Counted from the stretch's first letter, positions 10,005 through 18,928 are shown. The stretch is 64,000 nucleotides of DNA from an uncultured Ferrovibrio sp. (GCF_937960835.1 NZ_CALGPC010000016.1:1-64000); one strand, 5' to 3'. Numbers and translations: made by a program. Notes: generated by a model from the letters alone, not told the origin.

Positions 10005-12416
10005 CTATCCGCGCAGCACCGCCCCGCAGGCCTTGGCCGCGGCGGCGATGACCTTCTTCCCGACAGCGTCAATCTCGGCGTCGGTGAGCGTCTGCTGCTG
10101 CGGCTCAAGCCGCACGGTGATGGCAAGCGACTTCTTGCCTTCCGGGATGCCCTGGCCGGCGAAGACGTCGAAAACGCTGACCTTGGCGATCAGCGCCTTG
10201 TCGGCGCCCTTGACCGCCTTGAGCAGCGTATCGGCGCTGACGCCCGCATCCACGATGAAAGCGAAGTCGCGTTCGACCGCCTGCAGCTCGGACAGCTTCA
10301 GCGCCGCCTTGGCACGGCCGCCGCCCTTCGCCGCGCGCGGCGCCGGCACGCGATCGAGGAAGATCTCGAAGCCGACCAGCGGGCCCTTGATATCCATCGC
10401 CTGCAGCACGCGCGGATGCAGCTCGCCGAAACTGGCAAGAATGGTCTTCGGGCCCAGGCGCAGCGTGCCCGAGCGGCCGGGATGATACCAATCCGGCGCG
10501 CCATCCATGACCATCAGCGCATCAGTGGCGAGGCCGACAGCCGCCAGTGCCGCATAGGCATCGGCCTTGGCGTCATAGGCATCGACATTGCGCGGCTTGT
10601 CGCGCCAGTGGCGCGGGCCGGTCTGGCCGCGGCGGATGCCGGTGGCGACGATCATCTGCCCCTCGATGCCAGGCGCCGCATATTGCGGGCCGACCTCGAA
10701 CAGCGCGAGATCCACCGTGCCGCGATCCATGTTGCGCTTCGCCGCTGCGATCAGGCCCGGCAAAATCGAAGGCCGCATCGCGTCCATGTCGGCGCTGATC
10801 GGGTTGACCAGGATCAGCTCATCCTGGCCGCCGCCGAAGAGCGAGGCTTCGCTGCGCTTGATGAAGGAATAGGTCACGGCCTCGACCAGACCGCGCGCCG
10901 CCAGCGCTCGGCGCGCCAGACGCACGCGGCGCTGGGCGAGATTGACGGCAGGCTGCGGCACGGCGCGCAAAAGCGGCAGCGGCTCGGCCGGAATGGCATC
11001 GAAGCCATGCAGGCGTGCGATCTCTTCGACCAGATCGGCCTCGCCGTCGATATCGGGCCGCCAGGACGGCGGCTGCACCGATAGCGTGTCGCCGGTTTTC
11101 TCGACCTCGAAACCCAGCGCCTGCAGAATCGCGACCTGGCGTTCCACCGGCAGATCGAAGCCGACAAGGTTCTTCAGCCGCGACGGACGCAAGGCGATCT
11201 TGCGTCGCCATTCCGGCTCCTTGCCGTCGACGATGACTTCCGAAGGCTCGCCGCCGCACAGTTCAAGGATCATGCGGGTGGCGACTTCGATGCCGGGCCG
11301 GATCGTGGCCGGATCAACGACACGCTCGAAACGGTGACGCGCATCGGAATGGATGCCGAGCTTGCGGCCCGTCGTCGCGATGCTGACCGGATCGAACCAG
11401 GCGCATTCGACGAAGACGTCGGTGGTCTCTTCCGTGCAGCCGGAATGCTCGCCGCCCATGATGCCGCCAATGCTTTCGGCGCCGGCATCGTCGGCGATCA
11501 CGCACATCGTTTCGTCCAGCGTGTATTCGCGGCCATCCAGCGCCAGAAGCTTCTCGCCCGGCTTGGCCATGCGCGGCTGGATATCGCCTTTGACCTTGGC
11601 CGCATCGAAGACGTGCAGCGGGCGGCCGAGATCGTAGGTGATGTAGTTGGTGACATCGACCAATGCTGAGATCGGACGCAGGCCGATGGCCTTCAGGCGC
11701 TGCTGCAGCCACACGGGCGAGGGGCCGTTCTTCACACCGCGGATCAGGCGGCCGGCGAAGATCGCGCAGGTCTTGTCCTGTTCGGGCGAGAACTGGCGGC
11801 GCACACCGATCGGGCTTTTGAACGTGCCGGGAACGGCCGAGACGTCATAGGGCTTCAGCGTGCCGAGGCCGGCAGCGGCAAGGTCGCGGGCGATGCCGCG
11901 CACGCCAAGGCAGTCGCCGCGATTGGGCGTCAGCTTGATCTCGATGATCGGATCATCGAGACCCATGACGGAGGCAAAAGGCGCGCCCACCGGCGTATCG
12001 GCCGGCAGATCGATGATGCCGGTATGCTCATCCGTCAGGCCCATCTCGCGTTCCGAGCAGAGCATGCCGTTGGAGGCAACGCCGCGGATGGTGGCAGCCT
12101 TGAGCAGCAGATTGATGCCAGGCACCGTCGAGCCGACCGGCGCGAAGACGCCCTTCATGCCGGCGCGCGCGTTCGGCGCGCCGCAGACGACCTGCAAGGT
12201 CTCCTTGCCGGTGAAGACCTCGCAGACCCGCAGCTTGTCGGCATTGGGATGCGGCTCGGCCTTTTTCACTTCGGCAACGACGAACGGTGCATAGATTGCA
12301 GCGCGGTCGGTGACGCTTTCGACCTCAAGGCCGATGCTGGTGAGCTTGGCGGTGATCTCTTCGAGCGAAGCAGTGGTGTCGAGATGCTGCTTCAGCCAGG
12401 CAAGCGTGAACTTCAT
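10005..12416 (-). CDS. pheT: phenylalanyl-tRNA synthetase beta subunit
   Basis: 803-residue beta subunit of the cytosolic alpha2-beta2 enzyme that charges tRNA-Phe; carries the editing site. It starts MKFTLAWLKQHLDTTASLEEI and contains, in order, the N-terminal tRNA-binding EMAP/OB domain (VVAEVKKAEPHPNADKLRVC near 45-65), the B3/B4 editing domain, the B5 domain and the C-terminal ferredoxin-like anticodon-binding domain (ERDFAFIVDAGVSAD). Length is normal for the long bacterial form. ATG 12416 overlaps the pheS stop (ATGA), implying translational coupling. A longer upstream frame is out of the family pattern and was trimmed. Confidence 0.97.
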   Translation of the reverse strand: MKFTLAWLKQHLDTTASLEEITAKLTSIGLEVESVTDRAAIYAPFVVAEVKKAEPHPNADKLRVCEVFTGKETLQVVCGAPNARAGMKGVFAPVGSTVPGINLLLKAATIRGVASNGMLCSEREMGLTDEHTGIIDLPADTPVGAPFASVMGLDDPIIEIKLTPNRGDCLGVRGIARDLAAAGLGTLKPYDVSAVPGTFKSPIGVRRQFSPEQDKTCAIFAGRLIRGVKNGPSPVWLQQRLKAIGLRPISALVDVTNYITYDLGRPLHVFDAAKVKGDIQPRMAKPGEKLLALDGREYTLDETMCVIADDAGAESIGGIMGGEHSGCTEETTDVFVECAWFDPVSIATTGRKLGIHSDARHRFERVVDPATIRPGIEVATRMILELCGGEPSEVIVDGKEPEWRRKIALRPSRLKNLVGFDLPVERQVAILQALGFEVEKTGDTLSVQPPSWRPDIDGEADLVEEIARLHGFDAIPAEPLPLLRAVPQPAVNLAQRRVRLARRALAARGLVEAVTYSFIKRSEASLFGGGQDELILVNPISADMDAMRPSILPGLIAAAKRNMDRGTVDLALFEVGPQYAAPGIEGQMIVATGIRRGQTGPRHWRDKPRNVDAYDAKADAYAALAAVGLATDALMVMDGAPDWYHPGRSGTLRLGPKTILASFGELHPRVLQAMDIKGPLVGFEIFLDRVPAPRAAKGGGRAKAALKLSELQAVERDFAFIVDAGVSADTLLKAVKGADKALIAKVSVFDVFAGQGIPEGKKSLAITVRLEPQQQTLTDAEIDAVGKKVIAAAAKACGAVLRG

Positions 12417-13495
12417 CGCGCCACCCCCTGGCCGAGAGTCGGCACATCCAGCGGCACGAAGCCGTAATGCTTGAGCCAGCGCAGATCGGCGTCGAAGAAG
12501 GCGCGCAGATCGGGAATGCCGTATTTCAGCATGGCGATGCGGTCGATGCCCATGCCCCAGGCAAAGCCCTGCCATTCATTCGGATCGATGCCGCAATGCT
12601 GCAGCACGCGCGGATGCACCATGCCGGAGCCGAGAATCTCCAGCCAGTCGTCGCCTTCGCCAACACGCAGCACGCCGCCTTCGCGCGAGCAGTTGATGTC
12701 GACCTCCGCCGACGGCTCGGTGAAGGGGAAATAGCTCGGCCGGAAGCGCATCTTGACGTTCTCGGTCTCGAAGAAGGCCTTGCAGAATTCGGTCAGCACG
12801 CCCTTGAGATGGCCCATATGGATGTTGCGATCGATGACCAGACCTTCGATCTGGTGGAACATCGGCGTATGGGTCATGTCGTAGTCGCTGCGGTAGGTGC
12901 GGCCGGGCACCACGATGCGATACGGCGGCGGGCCGCTTTCCATCGTGCGCACCTGCACCGGCGAGGTATGGGTGCGCAGCACGATCTGTTCGCCGTCGGC
13001 GCGCTTGGGCAGATAGAAGGTATCCTGCATCTGCCGGGCGGGATGCTCGGGCGGAATGTTCAGCGCGGTGAAATTGTGGAAGTCGTCCTCGATATCGGGA
13101 CCTTCGGCGATGCTGAAGCCCATCGCCGCGAAAATCTCCGTGATCTCGTCGATCACCTGGCTGACCGGATGGATGCGGCCCTGCATCTCGGCGCTTTCGC
13201 TGACCGGCAGGGTCATATCCCAGGTCTCGGCCTTCAGCCGCGCGTTGATCGCGGCATCGGCCAAAGCGGTACGCCGCGCCTCGATGGCGGCGGTCAGCTT
13301 CTCCTTCACCTCGTTCAGCGTCTGGGCGCGCTGCTTGCGCTCATCGGGCGTCAGCGAGCCAAGCTCCTTCAAGGCAGCGGACAGCCAGCCCTTCTTGCCC
13401 AGCACGCTCAAGCGCGCCTCTTCCAGGGCATCAAGGGTTTCGGCGGCAGCGACAGCGCGTTCGGCTTCGCTGGCCAGCGTGGTGATCTCGGTCAT
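12413..13495 (-). CDS. pheS: phenylalanyl-tRNA synthetase alpha subunit
   Basis: 360-residue catalytic subunit of PheRS, a class II synthetase. An N-terminal coiled coil (residues ~1-85) leads into the catalytic core. Motif 2 shows as HTSPVQVRTM and FHQIEG, and motif 3 as GFAWGMGIDRIAMLKYGIPDLR near the C-terminus. ATG 13495 has AGAGGA upstream; an earlier ATG would add eight residues not typical of the family. It lies 115 bases downstream of rplT with a strong terminator hairpin between, so pheST expression may depend on read-through or on its own promoter. Confidence 0.97.
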   Translation of the reverse strand: MTEITTLASEAERAVAAAETLDALEEARLSVLGKKGWLSAALKELGSLTPDERKQRAQTLNEVKEKLTAAIEARRTALADAAINARLKAETWDMTLPVSESAEMQGRIHPVSQVIDEITEIFAAMGFSIAEGPDIEDDFHNFTALNIPPEHPARQMQDTFYLPKRADGEQIVLRTHTSPVQVRTMESGPPPYRIVVPGRTYRSDYDMTHTPMFHQIEGLVIDRNIHMGHLKGVLTEFCKAFFETENVKMRFRPSYFPFTEPSAEVDINCSREGGVLRVGEGDDWLEILGSGMVHPRVLQHCGIDPNEWQGFAWGMGIDRIAMLKYGIPDLRAFFDADLRWLKHYGFVPLDVPTLGQGVAR

Positions 13496-13533
13496 CGTTC
13501 CTCTTACCGCTCCTCGCACGACGCCATGGGCGT

Positions 13534-13570
13534 GAAAAAATAAAAAGGGGCCGTTGGGTAACGGCCCCTT
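13534..13570 (-). terminator. strong intrinsic terminator between rplT and pheS
   Basis: On the minus strand the 11-bp perfect stem AAGGGGCCGTT / AACGGCCCCTT (13545-13570, 4-base loop) is followed by a T-rich tract TTTTTATTTTTT. It sits between rplT and pheS, so it ends the rpmI-rplT transcript or acts as a partial terminator or attenuator ahead of pheST. Confidence 0.9.
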
Positions 13571-13609
13571 CGCAAACGGTCGCGCGGTAATGTTGGCGAG
13601 TCGGGGCCG

Positions 13610-13978
13610 TTAGGCCGCCTTGGCGGGCAGAGCGGCTTTCGCCTGCGCCACCAGGGCGTTGAAGGCCTCGGGCTCGTGCACCGCGAGATCGGCCAGAACC
13701 TTACGGTCGACCTCGATGCCGGCGAGCGCGAGGCCGTTGATAAATCGGCCGTAGGTCAGACCCTGCTCACGGGCAGCGGCATTGATGCGTTGGATCCACA
13801 GCGAGCGGAAATTGCGCTTCTTGGCGCGACGGTCGCGGAATGCATACTGCAGACCCTTCTCGACCTTCTCGATCGCAACCCGGAAGACGGTGGAATTACG
13901 GCCGCGATAGCCCTTGGCGAGCTTCAGGACCTTCTTGTGGCGAGCGCGGGCGGTAACGCCCCGTTTCACACGTGCCAT
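13610..13978 (-). CDS. rplT: 50S ribosomal protein L20
   Basis: 122 residues, very basic, beginning MARVKRGVTARARHKKVLKL and containing GYRGRNSTVFRVA and WIQRINAAAREQGLTYGRF, all characteristic of L20. It binds 23S rRNA early in 50S assembly. It follows rpmI by 18 bases, the normal arrangement; infC is not upstream here. The C-terminus has a short alanine/lysine tail. Confidence 0.98.
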   Translation of the reverse strand: MARVKRGVTARARHKKVLKLAKGYRGRNSTVFRVAIEKVEKGLQYAFRDRRAKKRNFRSLWIQRINAAAREQGLTYGRFINGLALAGIEVDRKVLADLAVHEPEAFNALVAQAKAALPAKAA

Positions 13979-13996
13979 GACAATTGCTCCTTAGGC

Positions 13997-14197
13997 TCAG
14001 GCGTTCGGCAGATAGTTCTTGATGATCTTGCGCGCATCGCCCTCGAACACCACGGTGGTGCCGCGGTGATTGCGGATCTGCTTGTTGGTGCGCTTGATCA
14101 TGCCGTGGCGCTTGCCCGCATGGGCACGCTTGACCTTGCCGGTCGCAGTGAGTTTGAAGCGCTTCTTGGCAGCGCTTTTGGTCTTCAACTTGGGCAT
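13997..14197 (-). CDS. rpmI: 50S ribosomal protein L35
   Basis: 66 residues starting MPKLKTKSAAKKRFKLTATG and containing GKRHGMIKRTNKQIRNHRG, standard for bacterial L35. ATG 14197 has GGAGG eight bases upstream. A longer open frame to 14296 would add 33 residues not found in L35, so it was trimmed. First gene of the rpmI-rplT(-pheS-pheT) unit. Confidence 0.97.
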   Translation of the reverse strand: MPKLKTKSAAKKRFKLTATGKVKRAHAGKRHGMIKRTNKQIRNHRGTTVVFEGDARKIIKNYLPNA

Positions 14198-14851
14198 TTG
14201 CATAACCTCCAGATGGGGAGTGAGCTTCGAGGCGGACACGGCAGCCCTATAAGCCGGAACACCCGATTGGAGGCGCGGTTTTAGCCGCCGCGGCATGGCT
14301 TTGCAACTGGATTCACCCGGAAAAATCCGCAGCGCACCCCCCGCCGGCGGTGTTTGCCGGGCCGACCCGTCCTGCCGCTGGAGCCGGTGGGCAGATTATC
14401 CCCGAGTCGCTGCCTGGAGGGGGCTGGACGATGCTCTGGAACCCCGCCACTGGCACCTGTGCGGGTGGTCAAAGAGACGGCCCGATCAGGGGTTGTAGGA
14501 CGATTTTGGCTGGGGTCCGGGAAAAACGCGCTGTGACGGGCGCTATGCGTAAATCTACTTGAAAAACCTCAAATTATCACTACATCAACACGCGAGAGCA
14601 GGCCACGGATAAGTGTTGATCCACCCGTCTTGCGTGATTGTCGCATCGGTAGGTTTCGCACTTGCAAAACCAGGAACCGCCGCTAGTATCCTGCGGGTTC
14701 GCGGTCTCCCGCCGGACGCCGCCGTACTAACGTTCCGGTCACCCTGGCTTCCGTGACAGCCACCTTGTTCGCCGCCGCGCTTCCAGCGCTGCCGGACAGG
14801 GCGGAGTTGTCATCCGGCGGACCTACCGCACGAACCATTGATTGATGACAG
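14198..14851. other. long divergent intergenic region between rpmI and the DEAD-box gene
   Basis: About 650 bases without a convincing gene. The left part holds a candidate rpmI promoter. The stretch 14340-14520 is very GC-rich and can fold (several GC-rich complementary blocks, e.g. GGAACCCC near 14438 and AGGGGTT near 14489), so a leader RNA or small RNA is possible, but I cannot match it to a known family. The right part (14640-14850) should contain the promoter of the DEAD-box gene. Confidence 0.45.
14278..14306 (-). promoter_or_regulatory. candidate promoter of rpmI-rplT
   Basis: On the minus strand, TTGCAA (-35, 14301-14306) and TAAAAC (-10, 14278-14283) are separated by 17 bases. It lies about 80 bases upstream of the L35 start. 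Inferred from sequence alone. Confidence 0.4.
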
Positions 14852-15604
14852 ATGTTGAACGCCGTCCAATTCTCGCAGCTTGATCTTGTAGAACCCATCC
14901 AGCGGGCCCTTACGGCTGAGAAGCACGTCGCGCCGACGCCGATTCAAGCCAAGGCCATCCCACATCTGTTGCAGGGCCGGGATCTGCTCGGCCAGGCGGA
15001 AGCCGGCGCCGGTAAGACCGTGGCGTTTACCCTGCCGATCCTGCAGCATCTGTCGATCGACCGGCATCCGGCCGGTGCCCGCAAGGCCCGCGCTTTGATC
15101 CTCACCACTTCGCGCGAGCGTGTGCAGCACATCCAGGAAAGCTTCCGCGCTTATGGCCGCTTCGTGCGCCTGAGCCAGGCCACCGTCTACGAAGGCCCGG
15201 GCAAGGCGGCGCAGGCGCAGGCGCTGAGCCGCGGCATCGATATTCTGATCGGCACGCCCGGCCGCGTGGTCGAGCTGCTCAATGCCGGCCAGCTTGAGCT
15301 GAACAAGCTCGAGATCATGGTGCTGGACGAGACCGACCGCATGCTCGAACTGGGCGTGACCAACGAACTGCGTACCATCTTCGAGGCGGCGCCGACCGAG
15401 CGCCAGACCATCGTTTTCGCCACCACGCTGCCGGCCGAGATCAAGCAGCTGGCCGACAGCCTGCTGACCGATCCGGTGACCGTGCTGGCCAATCCGCCGG
15501 CGCCGCGGCTGATCACCACCGCGCAGTCCGCCCGCATCCGCGATTCGGAAGCGCGCCGCCGCGTGCGCGACCTGCTGCCGGAACGCATCGCCGGCCGCCG
15601 CTGA
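14852..15604 (+). CDS. single-domain, degenerate DEAD-box RNA helicase-like protein
   Basis: 250 residues covering only the first RecA-like domain of a DEAD-box helicase. The Q motif (F7 and PTPIQ near 28-32) is present. Walker A is AEAGAGKT (49-56) where AxTGxGKT is usual; motif Ia is altered (TTSRER); motif Ib GTPGR (134-138) is intact; motif II is DETD (159-162) rather than DEAD; motif III is ATT (190-192) rather than SAT. The entire second RecA domain with motifs IV-VI is absent, and the sequence after the stop runs straight into a terminator-like hairpin with no frameshifted remnant. Without domain 2 it cannot unwind RNA as normal helicases do; it may bind ATP or RNA or act as a partner protein. 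Likely autonomous unit. Confidence 0.85.
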   Translation: MLNAVQFSQLDLVEPIQRALTAEKHVAPTPIQAKAIPHLLQGRDLLGQAEAGAGKTVAFTLPILQHLSIDRHPAGARKARALILTTSRERVQHIQESFRAYGRFVRLSQATVYEGPGKAAQAQALSRGIDILIGTPGRVVELLNAGQLELNKLEIMVLDETDRMLELGVTNELRTIFEAAPTERQTIVFATTLPAEIKQLADSLLTDPVTVLANPPAPRLITTAQSARIRDSEARRRVRDLLPERIAGRR

Positions 15605-15633
15605 TCTTTCAGCACGACAATTTAAAGTCTTGC

Positions 15634-15660
15634 AGCGCCCGCATTTCTGCGGGCGCTTGC
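15634..15660 (+). terminator. terminator-like hairpin after the DEAD-box gene
   Basis: Perfect 8-bp stem GCGCCCGC/GCGGGCGC with a 6-base loop, extended by one A-T pair and followed by TTGCTTA. The T tract is weak, so termination efficiency is uncertain. Confidence 0.6.
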
Positions 15661-15812
15661 TTATGTGCGCCTGCTGCGTCAGACTGAACCACAGGAAATT
15701 CTGGTAGATAGGCGGCAATAGAAAATAAACCGTTCTGCTGCAGCCTTTTGTCCGATTCACATTTCCGCCTGGCTCTATATGCGGTTGGGCTTTCGGTGAT
15801 GCAGGTGCGATT

Positions 15813-16763
15813 TTGGTGGTGAAGGAGACTACCGAGCGATCCCACGACGCCTCCTGGCGCGACAAGCTTCGCGCCTGGTGGCATGGCGACGACTACGTCA
15901 TGCGCCACATGGTCGCCGATTACCGGACCAGGCCCGAAGAACCGCTGCCCAGCCTGGAGCCGGCAGAGCCGGAGCCGCGCGACATCCCGACCATCATCGG
16001 CTGGCCGCCGCGGCGCCAGCAGATCGTCCAGAAGCTGTTCGGCGAGGGCTTCAACCAGCCCGGCGGCGAAGAGCTGATGAAGCCGCTGATCTCGCCGCTC
16101 GGTCTCAATCCCAATCTGTCGATCACCGAACTGGGCTGCGGCCTGGGCGGGATGAGCCGCATGATGGCGCGCGAGGGATTATGGATCGATGCCTACGAGC
16201 CGGACCCCGATCTGGCCCAGGCCGCCATCGAGCTGGCCCGCAACCAGGGCGTCAAGCAGCATATCAACATCCGGTCCGAACCGCTCGATCAGCTTCAGCT
16301 CAAGCGCAAGAGCATCGACGTCGTCCTCTCCAAGGACGGCCTGATCTCGGCGCAGGACAAGCGTCTGCTGCTGGCCAAGATCCGCGCCGCCATCAAGCCG
16401 GGCGGCCAGCTGATGTTCACCGATTTCCTGCTCACCGGCTCGACGGAAAGCCGCACCTATGAAGTCTGGTGGGATCGCGAGCCGGTCAAGCCGCATCTGC
16501 TGACGCCGGAAGGCCTGCAGGCGGAACTGGAAAGCCTGAATTTCATCGTCTGCTACATGGAAGATGTCACCCACGAGCTGAAAAGCGCGGTGATCGAGTC
16601 TTTCGCCAGATATGCCGCGGAGGTGAAAGCGAAGGGCAAGAACGCCGATCCGAACGAGCGCGACTGGGTCATTTCAGAAGGCGAGCATTGGGCGATCCGC
16701 ATCAGCGCCATGGACGCCAAGATCATCCGCCTGTACCGGGTCTATTGCCGCGTCATCGACTGA
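15813..16763 (+). CDS. SAM-dependent methyltransferase, class I
   Basis: 316 residues. Motif I is ELGCGLGGMSR near residue 110, followed by a typical acidic residue after strand 2 (AYEPDPDLAQAA) and a post-motif region IDVVLSKDGLIS, matching the Methyltransf_11/25 fold. The first ~80 residues are acidic and proline-rich and carry no known domain. Start is uncertain: TTG 15813, GTG 15816 and GTG 15819 are consecutive in frame, with a weak AGGTG site upstream. Substrate unknown. It is convergent with the ATP synthase operon and shares a bidirectional terminator with it. Confidence 0.85.
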   Translation: MVVKETTERSHDASWRDKLRAWWHGDDYVMRHMVADYRTRPEEPLPSLEPAEPEPRDIPTIIGWPPRRQQIVQKLFGEGFNQPGGEELMKPLISPLGLNPNLSITELGCGLGGMSRMMAREGLWIDAYEPDPDLAQAAIELARNQGVKQHINIRSEPLDQLQLKRKSIDVVLSKDGLISAQDKRLLLAKIRAAIKPGGQLMFTDFLLTGSTESRTYEVWWDREPVKPHLLTPEGLQAELESLNFIVCYMEDVTHELKSAVIESFARYAAEVKAKGKNADPNERDWVISEGEHWAIRISAMDAKIIRLYRVYCRVID

Positions 16764-16791
16764 GCGGGCGGCAAAAAAAGAAATCGGCAGC

Positions 16792-16826
16792 AAAAAAAGG
16801 GCCGCGGTCTGAAACCGCGGCCCTTT
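16792..16826. terminator. bidirectional terminator, methyltransferase / atp operon
   Basis: Perfect 10-bp stem GGGCCGCGGT/ACCGCGGCCC (16799-16823). On the minus strand it is followed by seven T residues, an excellent terminator for atpF; on the plus strand by TTTGCTT, a weaker one for the methyltransferase. Confidence 0.88.
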
Positions 16827-16850
16827 GCTTATCCAGACTGGAAATGGCGC

Positions 16851-17336
16851 TTAGTGCAGCTTGGCCTTGACGTCGCCGATGGCGCGATCGATCTGGGCGG
16901 CGGCAGCCGGACCCTGCAGCGACTGCGTCAGCACCTGGCCGGCCGCGGCGATGGCCACCTCGACGGCGGTATCGCGCACTTCCTGCACAGCGAGCTTCTC
17001 GGCCTGGGCGATCTTGTCTTCCGCCTGCTTGCGGCGGCGTTCCAAGCTCGCGGCCAATTCGGCCTCGGTCTGCTTGATCAGCGCCTTCGCCTCGGCCTCA
17101 GCCGCCGCAACGATCTCGGCGGCTTCGTTGAGGGCGTTGCGCTGCTTGCGCTGATACTCGGCGAACAGATGCTGCGCTTCCTGATGCAGCTTCTCGGCCT
17201 GCTCCAGTTCCTGGCGGATCTTGGCGGCCCGTTCGTCCAGCTGGGTGCCGAGCTTGCCCGGCACCTTGAGCCAGAAGATCAGGGCGAAGAAGGCAACGAA
17301 GCCGACCAGCACCCAGAAGGTAGGATCATGAAACAT
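16851..17336 (-). CDS. atpF: F0F1 ATP synthase subunit b
   Basis: 161 residues with one N-terminal membrane helix (FWVLVGFVAFFALIFWLKV) followed by a long charged coiled coil, the peripheral stalk linking F0 to F1. It is the last gene of the F0 operon and follows b' by 18 bases. Two b-type genes in tandem (b' then b) are typical of alphaproteobacteria and photosynthetic bacteria, giving a b/b' heterodimer rather than the b2 homodimer of E. coli. Confidence 0.95.
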   Translation of the reverse strand: MFHDPTFWVLVGFVAFFALIFWLKVPGKLGTQLDERAAKIRQELEQAEKLHQEAQHLFAEYQRKQRNALNEAAEIVAAAEAEAKALIKQTEAELAASLERRRKQAEDKIAQAEKLAVQEVRDTAVEVAIAAAGQVLTQSLQGPAAAAQIDRAIGDVKAKLH

Positions 17337-17354
17337 GGTCTTCCCTCTTTTGGC

Positions 17355-17849
17355 CTAGCCACGCTGCTTGGCCAGCGCCTGCGCGACCGCGGCTTCCACC
17401 GCATCTGCCGCCGGCGCCGCGCCGCTCAAGCGCGAAACCACATCAGCCGCCGCAGCCGCCGCGACCGATTGCAGCGAGGCGAGCGCCTGCTGCTTGGCCG
17501 CCTGGATGCGGGCTTCCGCCGCCTTGGTCTGCTCGGCGATCTCGGCTTCCACCTTGGCGCGGGACGCCGCCGCATCGGCGGCAATCTTCGCGCGGGTGTC
17601 GCCGGCTATCGCCTGCGCCTTGCTGCGGGCCTGGGCCAGCGCCTGCTCATATTCGGCGATGGCCTTTTCGGTTTCGCGCTTCAGCCGAGCCGCCTCTTCC
17701 AGATCGTGATCGACGCGGCGCTTGCGCTCGTCGATGACCGCAGCCACGCGCGGCAGCGCCACCTTTGCCATCAGCACATAGAGCAGGACAAAGGTGATCA
17801 GCAGCCAAACGAGCTGCGGCAGGAAGGTGGCTGTTTCGAGCTGAGGCAT
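17355..17849 (-). CDS. F0F1 ATP synthase subunit b' (second b-type subunit)
   Basis: 164 residues beginning MPQLETATFLPQLVWLLITF, a single N-terminal membrane helix, then a long Ala/Glu/Arg/Lys coiled coil. The start and the PRVAAVIDERKRRVDHDLEEA segment are typical of the alphaproteobacterial b' subunit (called atpF' or atpG in different genomes). It lies 5 bases after atpE and upstream of atpF. Confidence 0.95.
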   Translation of the reverse strand: MPQLETATFLPQLVWLLITFVLLYVLMAKVALPRVAAVIDERKRRVDHDLEEAARLKRETEKAIAEYEQALAQARSKAQAIAGDTRAKIAADAAASRAKVEAEIAEQTKAAEARIQAAKQQALASLQSVAAAAAADVVSRLSGAAPAADAVEAAVAQALAKQRG

Positions 17850-17854
17850 TTAAC

Positions 17855-18079
17855 TCAGACGAACAGGATCAGCAGCGCGATCAGCAGGGCGAAGATGCCG
17901 AGCGCTTCGGTCACGGCGAAGCCCAGCATCAGGTTACCGAACAGCTTCGGAGCAGCGCCCGGGTTGCGCAGAGCAGCGTTCAGGAAGTTCGCGAAGATCA
18001 GGCCCACGCCGATCGCCGCACCGCCCATGCCGATCGCCGCAATGCCGGCACCGATCATCTTCGCAGAAGCAAGATCCAT
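17855..18079 (-). CDS. atpE: F0F1 ATP synthase subunit c
   Basis: 74-residue hairpin of two membrane helices forming the rotor ring. Helix 1 contains the glycine-rich packing pattern GAGIAAIGMGGAAIGVG; the loop has RNPGAAPKL; helix 2 contains the proton-binding glutamate in FAVTEALGIFALLIALL. ATG 18079 is preferred over ATG 18088 because AAGG lies 9 bases upstream of the former and directly abuts the latter. No sodium-binding signature is evident, so proton coupling is expected. Confidence 0.97.
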   Translation of the reverse strand: MDLASAKMIGAGIAAIGMGGAAIGVGLIFANFLNAALRNPGAAPKLFGNLMLGFAVTEALGIFALLIALLILFV

Positions 18080-18154
18080 GATACTCATCCTTTCTTGGGT
18101 TTACTGTCTCGTTGGTTGAACTGACTGGATTACGCCGTCCTGAGATCCGCGATC

Positions 18155-18928
18155 TCAGTGATGCTCCATGTTGACCGCTTCGCTCAGATACAGGCAGGTC
18201 AGGATCGAGAAGACGTAGGCCTGCAGGAAGGCGATCAGGAATTCGAGCGCGGTGAGCGCGGTGACCATGATCAGCGGCAGGATGCCGCTGGCCGAGAGCA
18301 CGCCGCCCATGCCGATCATCGAAACGACGAAGCCGGCGAAGACCTTCAGCGTGGTGTGGCCCGCCAGCATGTTGGCGGCGAGACGCAGGCTGAGGGAGAT
18401 CGGGCGCGACAGGTAGGAAATGATCTCGATCGGGATGATCACCGGCGCGAGCCAGAGCGGCACGCCAGCCGGCATGAAGTGCGTGAAGAAATGGATGCCG
18501 TTGCGGGCAATCGCGATCAGCGTCACGCCGAGGAAGACCACGATGGCGAGCGCGAAGGTGACGATGATGTGCGAGGTGACCGTGAAGCTGTAGGGCACCA
18601 TGCCGAGCATGTTCGAGAACAGGATGAACATGAACAGCGTGAAGATGAACGGGAAATACTGCCGGCCGTTGGTGCCGACATTCTCGCGCACCATGTTGGC
18701 GACGAATTCATAAGACAGCTCGGCCACCGACTGCAGGCGGCCCGGCACCAGGCTGCGCTGGCGCATGCCGTAGACCATCAGCAGCGTGGCGCCGATGACG
18801 GCCAGCACCATGAACAGCGAGGAATTGGTGAAGGAATAGGCCTGCAGCTCGCCGCCTTCGCCGCAAAGGGCAAGGCACTTGATCTTGAATTGCTCGAGCG
18901 GGCTATGGGACTCGGCGGCCACGTTCAA
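18155..18928 (-). CDS. atpB: F0F1 ATP synthase subunit a
   Basis: 257-residue inner-membrane proton-channel subunit with about six membrane helices. The essential arginine sits in ISLSLRLAANMLAGH, and the conserved Q/E-rich last helix is LIAFLQAYVFSILTCLYL. Its ATG overlaps the atpI stop by the four-base ATGA pattern, so translation is coupled. Second gene of the atpIBE-b'-b operon. Confidence 0.97.
   Translation of the reverse strand: MNVAAESHSPLEQFKIKCLALCGEGGELQAYSFTNSSLFMVLAVIGATLLMVYGMRQRSLVPGRLQSVAELSYEFVANMVRENVGTNGRQYFPFIFTLFMFILFSNMLGMVPYSFTVTSHIIVTFALAIVVFLGVTLIAIARNGIHFFTHFMPAGVPLWLAPVIIPIEIISYLSRPISLSLRLAANMLAGHTTLKVFAGFVVSMIGMGGVLSASGILPLIMVTALTALEFLIAFLQAYVFSILTCLYLSEAVNMEHH

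Noticed and set aside
12467..13543. Plus-strand open frame opposite pheS
   Set aside because: Antisense shadow; pheS on the minus strand is unambiguous.
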